Assembly: GCA_030374765.1 (NCBI GenBank) | Contig: JARGXX010000117.1 | Location: forward strand, 930,001 to 994,000 | Length of the DNA: 64,000 nucleotides | From: Agarophyton chilense | Taxonomy: Eukaryota; Rhodophyta; Florideophyceae; Gracilariales; Gracilariaceae | Direction: 5' to 3' | In this document: piece by piece, positions 18,512 to 27,978 of the stretch | How positions within the stretch are numbered: position 1 is the first letter of the stretch | Layout of the letters: each line of letters starts with the position of its first letter | The notes under the pieces: model-generated | What the model saw: the letters and a program-made list of their open reading frames with translations, nothing else | The model's database searches: none | What the model was told of the DNA's origin: nothing | Position numbers and translations under genes: made by a program

Positions 18512-19510
18512 ATGAGCTCCGCCACGAGTGGAGCAGATACGCTCCAATTCGACGCCAAGTCTATGTTGTACAGTCTTGGTTGGAGCTATCGCACTGACCA
18601 ACCGCCACGGTTAGCCGTTGGCACTTTCATCGAGGAGTACAATAACACTGTGCAAGTACTGCAACAAAATTCTGAATCCCTCGATTTCTTGTCTTCGTTT
18701 GACCATCCCTATCCGACCACCAAAGTTGCATGGATACCAGATGTTAATGCAACCCACCCCGATCTCATAGCCACTTCAGGCGATTTTTTGCGATTATGGC
18801 AGGTTCATCCGGAGGGTTCTCCGAGAATGAAGTGTCAGCTTGACAACAATCAGCAAAGCGAGTTCTGCGCACCCCTCACTGCCTTAGATTGGAATCAAGA
18901 AAATCCGGCATTGATCGGTACATCGTCAATAGACACTACATGCACTGTCTGGGATGTTGAGGCGCAGCAGGCAAAGACTCAACTCATTGCGCACGACAGC
19001 GAAGTATACGACTTTGCATTTGCGGCTCGAGGAACTGACGTTTTTGCCTCTGTGGGAGCAGATGGATCGGTGCGACTCTTTGACCTTCGCTCTTTGGAGC
19101 ATTCAACCATAATCTACGAATCACGAGATGTGACTCCTCTTCTTCGTCTTCGATGGAACACGAGAAACCCAAACTATCTCGCAACGGTCCAATTAGATTC
19201 TCCTAATGTTATTATACTTGACATTCGTCATCCGTCTTTGCCCTTGGCAACCTTGGACCACAGGAGTTCCACATCTGATAACTGTGTCAATGCTATATCG
19301 TGGGCTCCGCATTCTGCTGTGCAACTTGCATCAGGGGGGGACGGTTGTCTTGCTCTTATATGGAATATTGCTAACATCCCGAAACGCATCGAAGACCCTG
19401 CTTCTTCGTACGGCGCTGGTGACGCCATCAACAATATTCAGTGGGCACCAACGGATTCTGAGTGGCTAGCCATAACGGTAAGAGATACCGTCCGAGTGCT
19501 ACGCATCTAG
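18512..19510 (+). CDS. DCAF7: WD40 protein of the DCAF7 / TTG1 / LWD1 family
   Basis: 332 residues from the ATG at 18512; an in-frame ATG at 18431 would add a 27-residue leader not seen in the family. The N-terminus (YSLGWSYRTDQPPRLAVGTF then EEYNNTVQVL) is the signature of DCAF7/WDR68 and plant TTG1/LWD1. Repeats show WD-like endings: TSGDFLRLWQV, DTTCTVWDVE, ADGSVRLFDLRSLEHSTI and DGCLALIWNI. Family members are seven-bladed beta propellers acting as scaffolds for DYRK kinases, CUL4 ligases or bHLH-MYB complexes. Length (human 342) fits. It ends where a convergent small gene candidate begins. Confidence 0.88.
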   Translation: MSSATSGADTLQFDAKSMLYSLGWSYRTDQPPRLAVGTFIEEYNNTVQVLQQNSESLDFLSSFDHPYPTTKVAWIPDVNATHPDLIATSGDFLRLWQVHPEGSPRMKCQLDNNQQSEFCAPLTALDWNQENPALIGTSSIDTTCTVWDVEAQQAKTQLIAHDSEVYDFAFAARGTDVFASVGADGSVRLFDLRSLEHSTIIYESRDVTPLLRLRWNTRNPNYLATVQLDSPNVIILDIRHPSLPLATLDHRSSTSDNCVNAISWAPHSAVQLASGGDGCLALIWNIANIPKRIEDPASSYGAGDAINNIQWAPTDSEWLAITVRDTVRVLRI

Positions 19511-19588
19511 AATTCATCTCCGCATTTCCGGCCTATCCAATAATTTCGGAACATGTATAGTTTTGGTGTAAACTCATTCCTAACACAC

Positions 19589-19766
19589 TTACTGGCAACA
19601 GCTTTACGTTCTCGTGATGATGAGCAAAAGCCTCTTCTGCGGCAAGCGCCTCCCGAGCTGAGTCACGCTCCGCTGGTGTATTACGAAAACTGACAGTTCG
19701 ACGCTGTTGAAGAAAGATCTCGAACAAGATCTCGAGAACTTCGATCCTCTTGGTATTTGCAGAATC
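19589..19766 (-). CDS. possible exon of an unrecognised small spliced gene
   Basis: On the minus strand an open stretch reads EVLEILFEIFLQQRRTVSF, then an acidic-basic helix (DSAREALAAEEAFAHHHEN) and ends KLLP directly before a GTAAGT donor at about 19590. Amphipathic helical composition and a perfect donor suggest a coding exon. Upstream an in-frame stop lies at about 19775, and possible acceptors (for example ATCAG at about 19784 or CCAAG at about 19750) imply a preceding exon. The gap between the WD40 stop and the AVL9-like stop is only 484 bp, so the gene would be small. I do not recognise the family. Confidence 0.35.
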
Positions 19767-19994
19767 GATTAGATTTCAGGGTCTGATAAAGAAAAGGAAC
19801 TTGCTCAGCACCCCCATCAAATCGGATAATCAAAATAGACCAAGAAATCAGGCTTGACGTGTATTTGGTATGAGAGAGCAACCTCCCGTATGTTCACAGG
19901 AGTAAGAAGTTAATTTCCAACATTGGGTTTTGAAACAGCTGTACAAAGTATGTTCAAGTTAAACAGATACTTAAGCGAAAGTTAAAAAAGGCTA

Positions 19995-21971
19995 CTATCG
20001 AGGAGCCGACTTCGGTTCGGAACGATCGGTAGTTCTCATATCTGGCTTTCTCACACGACTAGTAGAAGCCGGTGTATGAGGAGAAGGTTGCCCTCCAGTA
20101 TCCATCCTTGCTACCTCTTGTTCGATGCGTTTGAAGAGACTTGAAAGTCCCTCTGCAGCCTTTGTGGAGACAATGCTCGAAAAACGCCCCAGCTCGGCTA
20201 CATTTTGACGCAAACCTGACAAACCCGCTGCCACCCTGTCCACGGGGATCAGAGTTTCTTCTGTAAGAGCGTCATCAACTTCGGGTTTCGGAGGCGGAAC
20301 AAATAGTCTTGAATGTATAGGACATGATCTAGACCACAACCCCGCATTTCGTGTTGTCATCCATGCGCGAACGAATTGAATGTTGTACGGTTCAAACATT
20401 GAGAAGTCAAAGTCGCTGACCATTTCAGTGCTATACGCTTCACCAGCTAGTGGACCACCTCGAACACCGTCAACGGCAGCGACCGATCGCAAAAAGTTGC
20501 TTAAATACAGTCGAAGACGCTCACGGATGTAGTCATCGGAACCAACAAAGCTACCTGTCGCACCTGAGGCAGACGCAGACGCCGACGAAGTGGCTGCAGA
20601 AACCATCAAATCCCGCATAAACCGTCGTTCTTGTCTTGTTATCCGACAGAGGGGTTCAAGCACTCCAGAGACAGAAACCTTTCCGCTAGACAGGTTAACA
20701 AGAGCATCAACAATGGGAACACCTCCGCTTGCACGTTCTGAAGCTGAGGATGGATCCAACGTCTCATCGTTTGTAAGCGCGACAGGAGTAAAGGGACTCA
20801 AAGAACTTCTAGAGCTCTCCATATATACAGCTTTTCGGCTTTTCTCAGGCGTGACAAACCCAGCTGGAGCCGAACTGGACTGATTGAACTTGCGCAATCT
20901 GTCTACGGGTGTAGCCGCCGATTTTCTCGCGGATAAAGCTTTCCTAGCTGCTGATGCGGCCGCAGAAGATAACAAAAGACCAACATTATGAGAAGTGCCC
21001 AGCAAGCATGCATTCGACATATTATTCGGAATAAGCTTGGAAATGAGAGGCAGCGGTGCGTGCGGTTGCAGAACAACACGTCCTTGCGAGGAAAAGAGAG
21101 TGAGTGGGAAGCCTGCACCGTATCTATCGGCGGCTTCAAGAGGAGGCATTGTGGGCGAAATAGAATCCAGGGCTCCAGGTAGCACGGAGGCAAGTGCAAT
21201 GACAGCATTTGAAGCGTGGTGAACCGGTTGCGAGTATATAACTACTCTACGTTCAAGAAGGACAAGCTTAATAACGGCCAACATTTGTGGCCCCAATCGG
21301 CGAATTATCGCACGCAAATCAAGTCCATGGAATAAAGTATCAGCACTATTTAAGGATGGTCTTGAAAGCGATACGTTCAGAGAATGATAGAGAGAGGATA
21401 GAACATCAGTGCGAGCAAAGTCCCCCTGGTCGAAATACGCCCGAACTGCAGGTACCAAACGATCAGATAACACTCCAAACAATGGTTTTCTGCACAAAAG
21501 AACAACAGACTTCTGCACAGACCCTCGTGCAGCGACTCCTTGTTCGTAAAGGTGGCCTGCAGAGGCAGAATGAGTCTTTGCGTCAACAGCATCAACCTGC
21601 CGAAAGCATGAAACGCAATGCACATCGGGGGGCAAGGTGAAGTAGACCAAGTCATGGTGATGCTCGTGCACACCGTCTGGGAGCGCCATAAGCGGCATAA
21701 AAGCCCATTCTGCTGGCAGAGTGCCCCATGTGCCAGAATTCTCCTGCAACCCAGACTCTTTAAGCAACTCGGTGCTAATGCGGCGTGAAATTGTGGGCGA
21801 CACATCAGCTGATATATCAGAGGTGTCTGAAATCTTTGGGGAGCGCAGAATCGGAGTGCCGCGCAGACGAGGATACGCGAATTCTATGCGATGACCCAGC
21901 TGAGCGTGAAAACCAACTACTACGACATGCGCGACGATGGAAGCGTCTGTCGACTGGGCAGTTGGGGTCAT
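19995..21971 (-). CDS. AVL9: AVL9-family protein (DENN-like, late secretory traffic)
   Basis: 658 residues from the ATG at 21969-21971; the open frame continues 121 codons upstream without domain-like content, so I choose the ATG directly before IVAHVVVVGFHAQLGHRIEF, which is the AVL9 start. Further hallmarks: LPAEWAFMPLMALPDGVHEH, VYFTLP, ISCYRQ-like VSCFRQVDA, VQKSVVLLCRKPLFGVL, LVLLERRVVIYSQPV and LASVLPGALDSI. The order is that of human AVL9. A Ser-rich insert separates these from a C-terminal helical half (YIRERLRLYLSNFLRS). AVL9 acts in exocytic transport from the Golgi and belongs to the DENN superfamily; whether it acts on a Rab is not established here. Intronless. Confidence 0.85.
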   Translation of the reverse strand: MTPTAQSTDASIVAHVVVVGFHAQLGHRIEFAYPRLRGTPILRSPKISDTSDISADVSPTISRRISTELLKESGLQENSGTWGTLPAEWAFMPLMALPDGVHEHHHDLVYFTLPPDVHCVSCFRQVDAVDAKTHSASAGHLYEQGVAARGSVQKSVVLLCRKPLFGVLSDRLVPAVRAYFDQGDFARTDVLSSLYHSLNVSLSRPSLNSADTLFHGLDLRAIIRRLGPQMLAVIKLVLLERRVVIYSQPVHHASNAVIALASVLPGALDSISPTMPPLEAADRYGAGFPLTLFSSQGRVVLQPHAPLPLISKLIPNNMSNACLLGTSHNVGLLLSSAAASAARKALSARKSAATPVDRLRKFNQSSSAPAGFVTPEKSRKAVYMESSRSSLSPFTPVALTNDETLDPSSASERASGGVPIVDALVNLSSGKVSVSGVLEPLCRITRQERRFMRDLMVSAATSSASASASGATGSFVGSDDYIRERLRLYLSNFLRSVAAVDGVRGGPLAGEAYSTEMVSDFDFSMFEPYNIQFVRAWMTTRNAGLWSRSCPIHSRLFVPPPKPEVDDALTEETLIPVDRVAAGLSGLRQNVAELGRFSSIVSTKAAEGLSSLFKRIEQEVARMDTGGQPSPHTPASTSRVRKPDMRTTDRSEPKSAPR

Positions 21972-22420
21972 GCTTCGAAACGGTTGCGGGTGTACTCGGG
22001 CGCCTCCGGGCTCGAGGGGAGGCAAAGTAACCGAAACGAAACGGAATGCCCGGGAAATGGGAGAACACAGAACGTAACCTACGAAACAGTTGCTCGGTGG
22101 CTCGGAAACAGAGAAAGAAAGGCGTGCCACGCCGTTGACACGTGTGTAGTTCTTGTTCTGCCTCCTTGGTGCTGCTATGCCATCTCCTGCTGTGCATGGA
22201 AATAAATGTATGTACGAAGGTATACACAGTATCCATCTGCTCCATTCCATTTCAATTTGATCCAAGTCGTGCATCCACTGGGCCTGTATCATATATAGAG
22301 AGAGCCATTTCGAGATATCATTCTTGCGATTCAAATCTGTGCAAAAGCACCTGATATCTATACGAGTTCGGCCTCCTCAGCTTCCACTGTGCCTTTTCGT
22401 TTCGACCCCCTTTCATCGAT
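21972..22420. promoter_or_regulatory. divergent promoter region between AVL9 and NUP93 genes
   Basis: 449 bp between two start codons pointing apart. It contains the sequence TATATAGAGAGAG at about 22293, a possible TATA-like element for NUP93, and a TC-rich leader just upstream of the ATG at 22421. Confidence 0.45.
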
Positions 22421-25021
22421 ATGGAGGATATCGTCGCGCTTTCGAACAGTCTACGGAATCGGCATTCTTCTCCGAGAGCCACGGCTCTCGACGCAATTCC
22501 ATCACTAGTCCGCACATTGCCACAGGTTCATGCTGAAACAAAGCGATTGCCTCATTTGCAGACTCAAAATCCTGCAGCCTTGCGGCTTTTCTCTAATCTT
22601 GGATTTGAAGTAGAAAATCTTGGACGTGCGATATTCCGCTTGGTTTCAACTTCAGTAGCAGAGGCCGTTCGTTTACCTGAACTTCCGTATCAACGCCCAG
22701 ATTGGCTTGCTCAGCTCGCTTCGGAAGAAACCCGCATTTGTCTTAATACAGAACTGAGACAGCTCACGGCCCAAGGTTTTCACAAAGAAACTAGGCAAGC
22801 CTCGCTTCGTTTGCTCGACAAGCTCCGGACATTGCCCCTTCCCGAAGCTCAAACATCTCTTCAAACGCCACAAACTACCAGAACTAAACTGACCCAAAGA
22901 TCTCCCTACACGCCTGCGTCTCTGATGGGCACTTCTGGCACGTCGGCCCATTTGCCTTACTTGTCAGCAATACGATCCATTGTTCAAAATGGCGATGCAC
23001 CAAGTGCCCCATCCTTAATGCATGAAACAGCCGTCGGTATAGGTGATGATGGGCATTTTGTGGAATGTCTGGCTATTGTTGCATCTGTAGCTCGGCACTC
23101 TCTGTCGAATCAGCACCCTTTGCCAGATATGGTAGTTTGGGGGGCCCGAGTTGTTCTAGAGGATCAGTTCGGCGAATACGTGCCTGGATTGCCGTCCAAG
23201 CCACGACTAGCTCGACCAGCCGCCATCATTCCACCAGTTGTAGAATTTGTGAAGCGGAAGTACAGTGAGTTTTTCGCGGACAACATTGCATGGGCGGTCG
23301 CATTCTATTGCTTACGAATCGGCCACGTAAGGGCAGCTCTTCAAGTTTTGCAGGATGCTCATCTGTCTCCTGACGAGCATGCAAAATGTATCCAATGTAT
23401 GGAAAGGTTTGTGGAAGGTAGCTCTCAGATTCAAGAAGCCTTTTTGACGAAGAAAAAAATGCTCTTAGATGATGAGCAAGCTGCCCAGGATGAGTGTATG
23501 AGAGAACGAGATCTACCAATGTCTCCGGGCTGCTTACTTAGCGAGGTGGATTACAGAGATCTGGCTGAAGAGTATCAGCGTGTTGCATGGTATGCAAGAA
23601 AACCTTTTGTTCGACTTGTATATGTTCTTATTTCTCGATTGGAACTACTACCGTATTTTGGATCAGCCACAGATACACTGCCCTCAAATCTGGAACTCTC
23701 CAAACATCCTACTCCCGGCAAACATGAACAGTTTTCTCTCGCACTCCCTGAAGAAGATGTTGCAGAACTGTTACCCTCAGTTGAAGATTATGTGTGGTTT
23801 AGATTGTGGCTATGTCGAACTCCCGCAGAATCTCAAATGCTGTCAATTTTGAGCAACTCAAACTTTGTGACTCAAGCTCAAATTCAGGAGGACATATCTG
23901 CGTACGGCTCTAGCCACTTTGATCCAGATGGTGAACAACCTCTGGTCTACGCATTTGTTCTCGTGGCCACGGGAATGTTCGAAAAAGCTTTCTCGTTTCT
24001 TTTTTCACATTCTGACGAGAGATGTCTTCAGTACGCGATACATTTTGCGATTGTATTGTATCATCTAAACTGGATAAAGGACGCAGACTCATTTTACAAG
24101 CAATTAACTGAATTTGTATCCCTTTTCTCCAACCTATATCCTGTTGAAGCTGCACTATATCTTATGATCGTCAAGGACGTAGAAGTTCTTCAGCAGAGTC
24201 TCAAGGAGCTTGTAATATCTACCGGAGAATATGACGCCCTGTTGGGGAGGATTGGACTCGACCTAGAGTCCGATAAGATAGGCGCATTGGGGGAAATCAT
24301 ATCCGCAGCTTCTGTGCCTCTGCCATCCGGTTTCAACCAAAAGCACCTTGGGCATGTTAGGACGGAGGCTGCCATCTTTGGGGCATTATCTGCTGCGTCG
24401 AAATGTGATTATGCATCCGCCACTGAGCTATATAGTTTGGCTGGAGAGCCCGTGAAGCGAGTAGAAATGGTGACTCAAAATCTTGCAGATGTGGTGCATA
24501 GGCTCTCTTCTTCGGGAAGAACACTTGCGGTGGCGGAGGGCAAGAACACGTTGCGAACCATTGAAAGGTCGACGTCATTGTGTGTTTCTCAAAAATTGTT
24601 GGAATCGCTCAAAGAACTTATTAGTATAGCTGCAGTGTTTGAAGAATATTGGACAGGGCGATATGGCAGTGCATGGGACGCTTTACGACACATTCGCATT
24701 CTTCCTCTTTCAACGGAGGGCTTTTCGGATGGCAGTCGACCTTCAGGAACAGTCGACGGGAGGTTTGACCCATGCGTCGGAAAGTGTCTCATAGAACTTC
24801 TAAAGGTCGGACTACATATCGCGGAATGTGCTCTTGAGCGCAAATCTGTTGCAAGTGATGCAAAGAAATCTAGCCAAGTATCTCGAAATCTTTATCCAGG
24901 TGAACCACGCATTCCAGATGCGAACGAAGTGAAAAGTCTCTGCATATTTGCTGCCATCCTGGGAGTCACGGATTCCACCGTGAATGAACGTCTCGTTAAG
25001 ATCGAGCTACTCCTGGCGTAA
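22421..25021 (+). CDS. NUP93: nucleoporin NUP93 / Nic96
   Basis: 866 residues, family about 820-840. The N-terminal third is variable and helical. The Nic96 domain follows with hallmarks such as WAVAFYCLRIGHVRAALQ, an ELLPSVEDYVWFRLWLCR block (human has EDYLWLKL at this place), LVYAFVLVATGMFEKAFSFL, CLQYAIHFAIVLYHLNWI and YPVEAALYLMI. These describe the alpha-solenoid of the inner-ring scaffold of the nuclear pore complex, which binds NUP205/NUP188, NUP53 and the NUP62 complex. The ATG at 22421 is the first in frame after the TC-rich leader. No introns. Confidence 0.88.
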   Translation: MEDIVALSNSLRNRHSSPRATALDAIPSLVRTLPQVHAETKRLPHLQTQNPAALRLFSNLGFEVENLGRAIFRLVSTSVAEAVRLPELPYQRPDWLAQLASEETRICLNTELRQLTAQGFHKETRQASLRLLDKLRTLPLPEAQTSLQTPQTTRTKLTQRSPYTPASLMGTSGTSAHLPYLSAIRSIVQNGDAPSAPSLMHETAVGIGDDGHFVECLAIVASVARHSLSNQHPLPDMVVWGARVVLEDQFGEYVPGLPSKPRLARPAAIIPPVVEFVKRKYSEFFADNIAWAVAFYCLRIGHVRAALQVLQDAHLSPDEHAKCIQCMERFVEGSSQIQEAFLTKKKMLLDDEQAAQDECMRERDLPMSPGCLLSEVDYRDLAEEYQRVAWYARKPFVRLVYVLISRLELLPYFGSATDTLPSNLELSKHPTPGKHEQFSLALPEEDVAELLPSVEDYVWFRLWLCRTPAESQMLSILSNSNFVTQAQIQEDISAYGSSHFDPDGEQPLVYAFVLVATGMFEKAFSFLFSHSDERCLQYAIHFAIVLYHLNWIKDADSFYKQLTEFVSLFSNLYPVEAALYLMIVKDVEVLQQSLKELVISTGEYDALLGRIGLDLESDKIGALGEIISAASVPLPSGFNQKHLGHVRTEAAIFGALSAASKCDYASATELYSLAGEPVKRVEMVTQNLADVVHRLSSSGRTLAVAEGKNTLRTIERSTSLCVSQKLLESLKELISIAAVFEEYWTGRYGSAWDALRHIRILPLSTEGFSDGSRPSGTVDGRFDPCVGKCLIELLKVGLHIAECALERKSVASDAKKSSQVSRNLYPGEPRIPDANEVKSLCIFAAILGVTDSTVNERLVKIELLLA

Positions 25022-25797
25022 CCTGCGTGTGCCATAGGCTCTTGGACTCGAACAAAGATCACTTACCTCCGACCCGGAATTCTACTTGTTTAGTGTTGCT
25101 CCCACTCGCCTGGGCTATCTAGTTTTCGCCTTGAGGGATTGGCCCTCAAAAGCGATCTGATTGCATGTCGTTGGTTTTCAAATGTTACTTTTGATAGACA
25201 TATATCTTCATCAGGGATTGCAGGTACTGCCTGTTGTGCAACGACACCGTTCCAAACCAAAAAAACACGTTCACTAACTACCTATGTACGCATATCCCCA
25301 CTTCTTTTGCCTCTTAGCCAACAAATTTTCACTTTGAGGAGTCATTGAGAACGCGGTGACTTTTCAGAAGGATGCTTGTGATTCTTGTTTCAAGTTGTCC
25401 GTATTTGTAGGCAAAGCATCAATTACATCACTTGCACACACTGTAGAATTTATTGGCCTCGACTTCGAACAGAACTTCGAACAGCGCTTTGCATGGATGA
25501 GTTCCATCACGAATGGATTTTGCAAGACTTTATTCCACGCAATCTCTCCATGGATTGGAAGGAGTTCTGCGGTTTACGATAGTAACACAAGTCACGGGCC
25601 AAGCCGTACTCCGATTGCAATCTCTGTTTCATGGACACTTCACTTAGCAAGTGCGCTATTTGACATCTTTCCACGGTTCTATAACAAGCTGTACAGTGTA
25701 AGTGCGAGGTATTTACTTCTCATTCAGCAGTCGATTGAGGCTTGTACCCAACCTCCGCACGGAGGTGACACTGGTATATGGCAGGATGAATTTGTGC
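25022..25797. other. convergent spacer with a doubtful reading frame
   Basis: 776 bp between the NUP93 (+) and SET-protein (-) stops. A plus-strand frame at 25356-25994 (212 codons) is open but overlaps the 3' end of the SET-protein gene by about 197 bp and shows no motif, so I do not call it. The stretch otherwise looks like non-coding spacer, longer than usual for this island. Confidence 0.4.
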
Positions 25798-27348
25798 TCA
25801 GTAGTTCTCATCAAAAGCGCGAGCCACTCTACCCCCACTCTCAGAATCAACGATTTCGTTCTCGTCAATGGGTCGAAGCAAGTCTAGCATTTTCAATCGC
25901 CGTTCAGCATAATACTCTAAACCATCGAGAGAATCTAATCTTCGTTGATACGCTCGTTGCACATCCTGCAGAATTTCTTTCTCTCCTTCAATAATTTGTC
26001 TAGCCATTTTTTGCCTTTCCGACATTTTAGCTGTTTCCATTCCCTTCAAATCGTCAGAGTATTCATCAAGCAAATCTGCGCAGGCATTGATAACCAATTC
26101 ACACATAGCCATCTCGTTGTCGGCACTCACCGGTAACGCCATGAAGTCCCATACTTCTCCTCGAAACACTCCTTCCAGAAGAAAGGCGTCCGCGCCAGTT
26201 AGGCAAAGTAGACGAAGAAATGAGTCCATGTCATCTGGCGCTTCATATTCGCCCGATTTACTTCCACCAACAATCTCAAACTTCGGATTTGTCTCAACAT
26301 CAGATGCCTCCAGGACGTCCCGTTTGTCATCGTAGAAACGGTCTAGAGAGGATATTTGGAATGAAAGGAAGAAAGAATTATAGCGTGAATCGTCTATCGT
26401 CAGCCCTTTTGCAAAAGCGAGTTCAGCGTTTCTCATGCTTCTTCGGTAGCTCACGGTGACAAATTCTCGATCATTCATGTCTCGGTTCGCTTTCAAGGTA
26501 AGCTTTTTCTTCGCAAAAAACACGCCTCCATTGATTTCTAGTCTAGCAGTTTGAGTAGAATCTGGCTTGACGGGCGAAAACAGGTTTAGAATTGGTGCAA
26601 GTACCGTGGGTTCTGACTGACTGACATACAAGCCCCGAGAAGAGGTTAAACACAATGCCCATCGGTAAGCCTTTAAAGAGAAATGTTCTTCAGGGAATGC
26701 ATGCCTACCCTTCTGAAAAATTCTTCCATCAAGAGCTGCCCACTCTTCTTTTGTGTTCTCCAACCAGTTCATCACATCCGTATGAACTGCAGAACCGCGA
26801 AGCATCTCATGCTCTTCATTGTTCCACACAGGTAGACAATCTAAATTGTTCTGTTCAGGAAACGTTTTCAAGAACGGCGCAAAGAATGAGTCTGAACCTT
26901 TGCTTCTCTCGAGCAGCAGAGCTAATGCTAGGAAGTCCCCTGCTTCTCCGACAACACCACAAGAAGAAAGCCCCGGATACGCTTCATCGAGGAGCTTCTT
27001 CGCTTCTTTCACGCCGATATAAGTTCCTTCTGGAAGACTGACCAGTTCCGTTCTTTCTAGCACTTTGCTTCCAGTCGATATGCAGACTCCTCTATTCGAG
27101 CGTGTGTCCATACGTGAGAAGTTCAGCACATTGTTGACTTTTCCAGAATTTGCGGTAAGCCATGAAATGCACTCGTCAATTCCGCCCGCCTCCATGGACA
27201 AGAGATGCCGTTGATATGTCACTGGCTTCTTAATGCGTTGTGCCCTACATGGAGAACGGCCTGTATGCGAAGAACGAAAAGGTGAACGCCTCACATTCCA
27301 CCCTCCTCCGGTCGGATCCAGCGTTATGAGAGATACAAAGGCGCTCAT
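25798..27348 (-). CDS. Rubisco-LSMT-like SET-domain protein, plastid-targeted
   Basis: 516 residues from the ATG at 27346-27348, chosen because MSAFVSLIT followed by Ser/Arg-rich sequence looks like a red algal plastid transit peptide; the frame stays open 23 codons upstream. Family hallmarks of the SETD3/LSMT class are the split SET: RGVCISTGSKV, the inserted helical segment FLALALLLERSKGSDSFFAPF with LPVWNNEEHEMLRGS, AYRWALCLTSSRGLYV and then SYRRSMRNAELAFAKGL with a later SRYNS. A helical substrate-binding domain makes up the C-terminus. The NHS motif that binds AdoMet is not recognisable (LAPILNLFSPVK stands where 'lvPlaDmiNHs' is expected), so catalytic activity is doubtful. Known relatives methylate Rubisco large subunit or aldolase lysines. 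Confidence 0.72.
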   Translation of the reverse strand: MSAFVSLITLDPTGGGWNVRRSPFRSSHTGRSPCRAQRIKKPVTYQRHLLSMEAGGIDECISWLTANSGKVNNVLNFSRMDTRSNRGVCISTGSKVLERTELVSLPEGTYIGVKEAKKLLDEAYPGLSSCGVVGEAGDFLALALLLERSKGSDSFFAPFLKTFPEQNNLDCLPVWNNEEHEMLRGSAVHTDVMNWLENTKEEWAALDGRIFQKGRHAFPEEHFSLKAYRWALCLTSSRGLYVSQSEPTVLAPILNLFSPVKPDSTQTARLEINGGVFFAKKKLTLKANRDMNDREFVTVSYRRSMRNAELAFAKGLTIDDSRYNSFFLSFQISSLDRFYDDKRDVLEASDVETNPKFEIVGGSKSGEYEAPDDMDSFLRLLCLTGADAFLLEGVFRGEVWDFMALPVSADNEMAMCELVINACADLLDEYSDDLKGMETAKMSERQKMARQIIEGEKEILQDVQRAYQRRLDSLDGLEYYAERRLKMLDLLRPIDENEIVDSESGGRVARAFDENY

Positions 27349-27978
27349 GGGTGAGTCCCAAAATCCTCTTCTCCGCTCGAGTATGGATTGAAACTGGAAT
27401 GGTTGTATCAAAGTCACATTGCTCCTACATTGCGCGAGCTGAGCTCAATAGACTTGAATCACAAACCACTCTACATCTGCGGCTCATCCCAAAGTAACCT
27501 TTAGCCCCAAAAATATAAACTCAGAATTTGATATACAGTATTAAGTTAGCTATTCAGCACAAGAGAATCAAAATGCACAGCCGACCCAGAACTGTACGAC
27601 GTCAGTTTCGGGTATTCCTACTAGAGCTTCCGCTGACTGAGAACTTCATAGTTTTTCACTACGACAACAAAAACGATAAACCATTACGTGTTGCGATCGT
27701 TGTGCCGAGGCATCACCATCAACCTATTGTTTGACGGAGGGCGACGATGGCGGATGGGACCGATGCGGCGAAAACATGAGCATCAATTGGTATTGTGCAC
27801 TGTAAGTTGGTCGGGGAGATCATCTCAATTGGGGCTGATGAAATGGATCATGTGAGCACCTTTATTGGTTGTGGACTATATTTTCGGGAACATGCACAAG
27901 TTCTCGAAAAGGTCACCGCGCGTAGTACAATGCACCGCCGAAAAGCAAACAGCCCAACTTTTACTTCATTCATGATGA
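27349..27978. promoter_or_regulatory. divergent promoter region before the glycosyltransferase-sulfotransferase gene
   Basis: 630 bp between the SET-protein start (-) and the fusion gene start (+). Short open frames occur (27528-27734 on the plus strand and 27795-28229 overlapping the next gene), without protein-like features. No clear core promoter motif. Confidence 0.4.

Noticed and set aside
25356-25994. 212-codon plus-strand frame
   Set aside because: Overlaps the coding end of the SET-domain gene and shows no recognisable domain.
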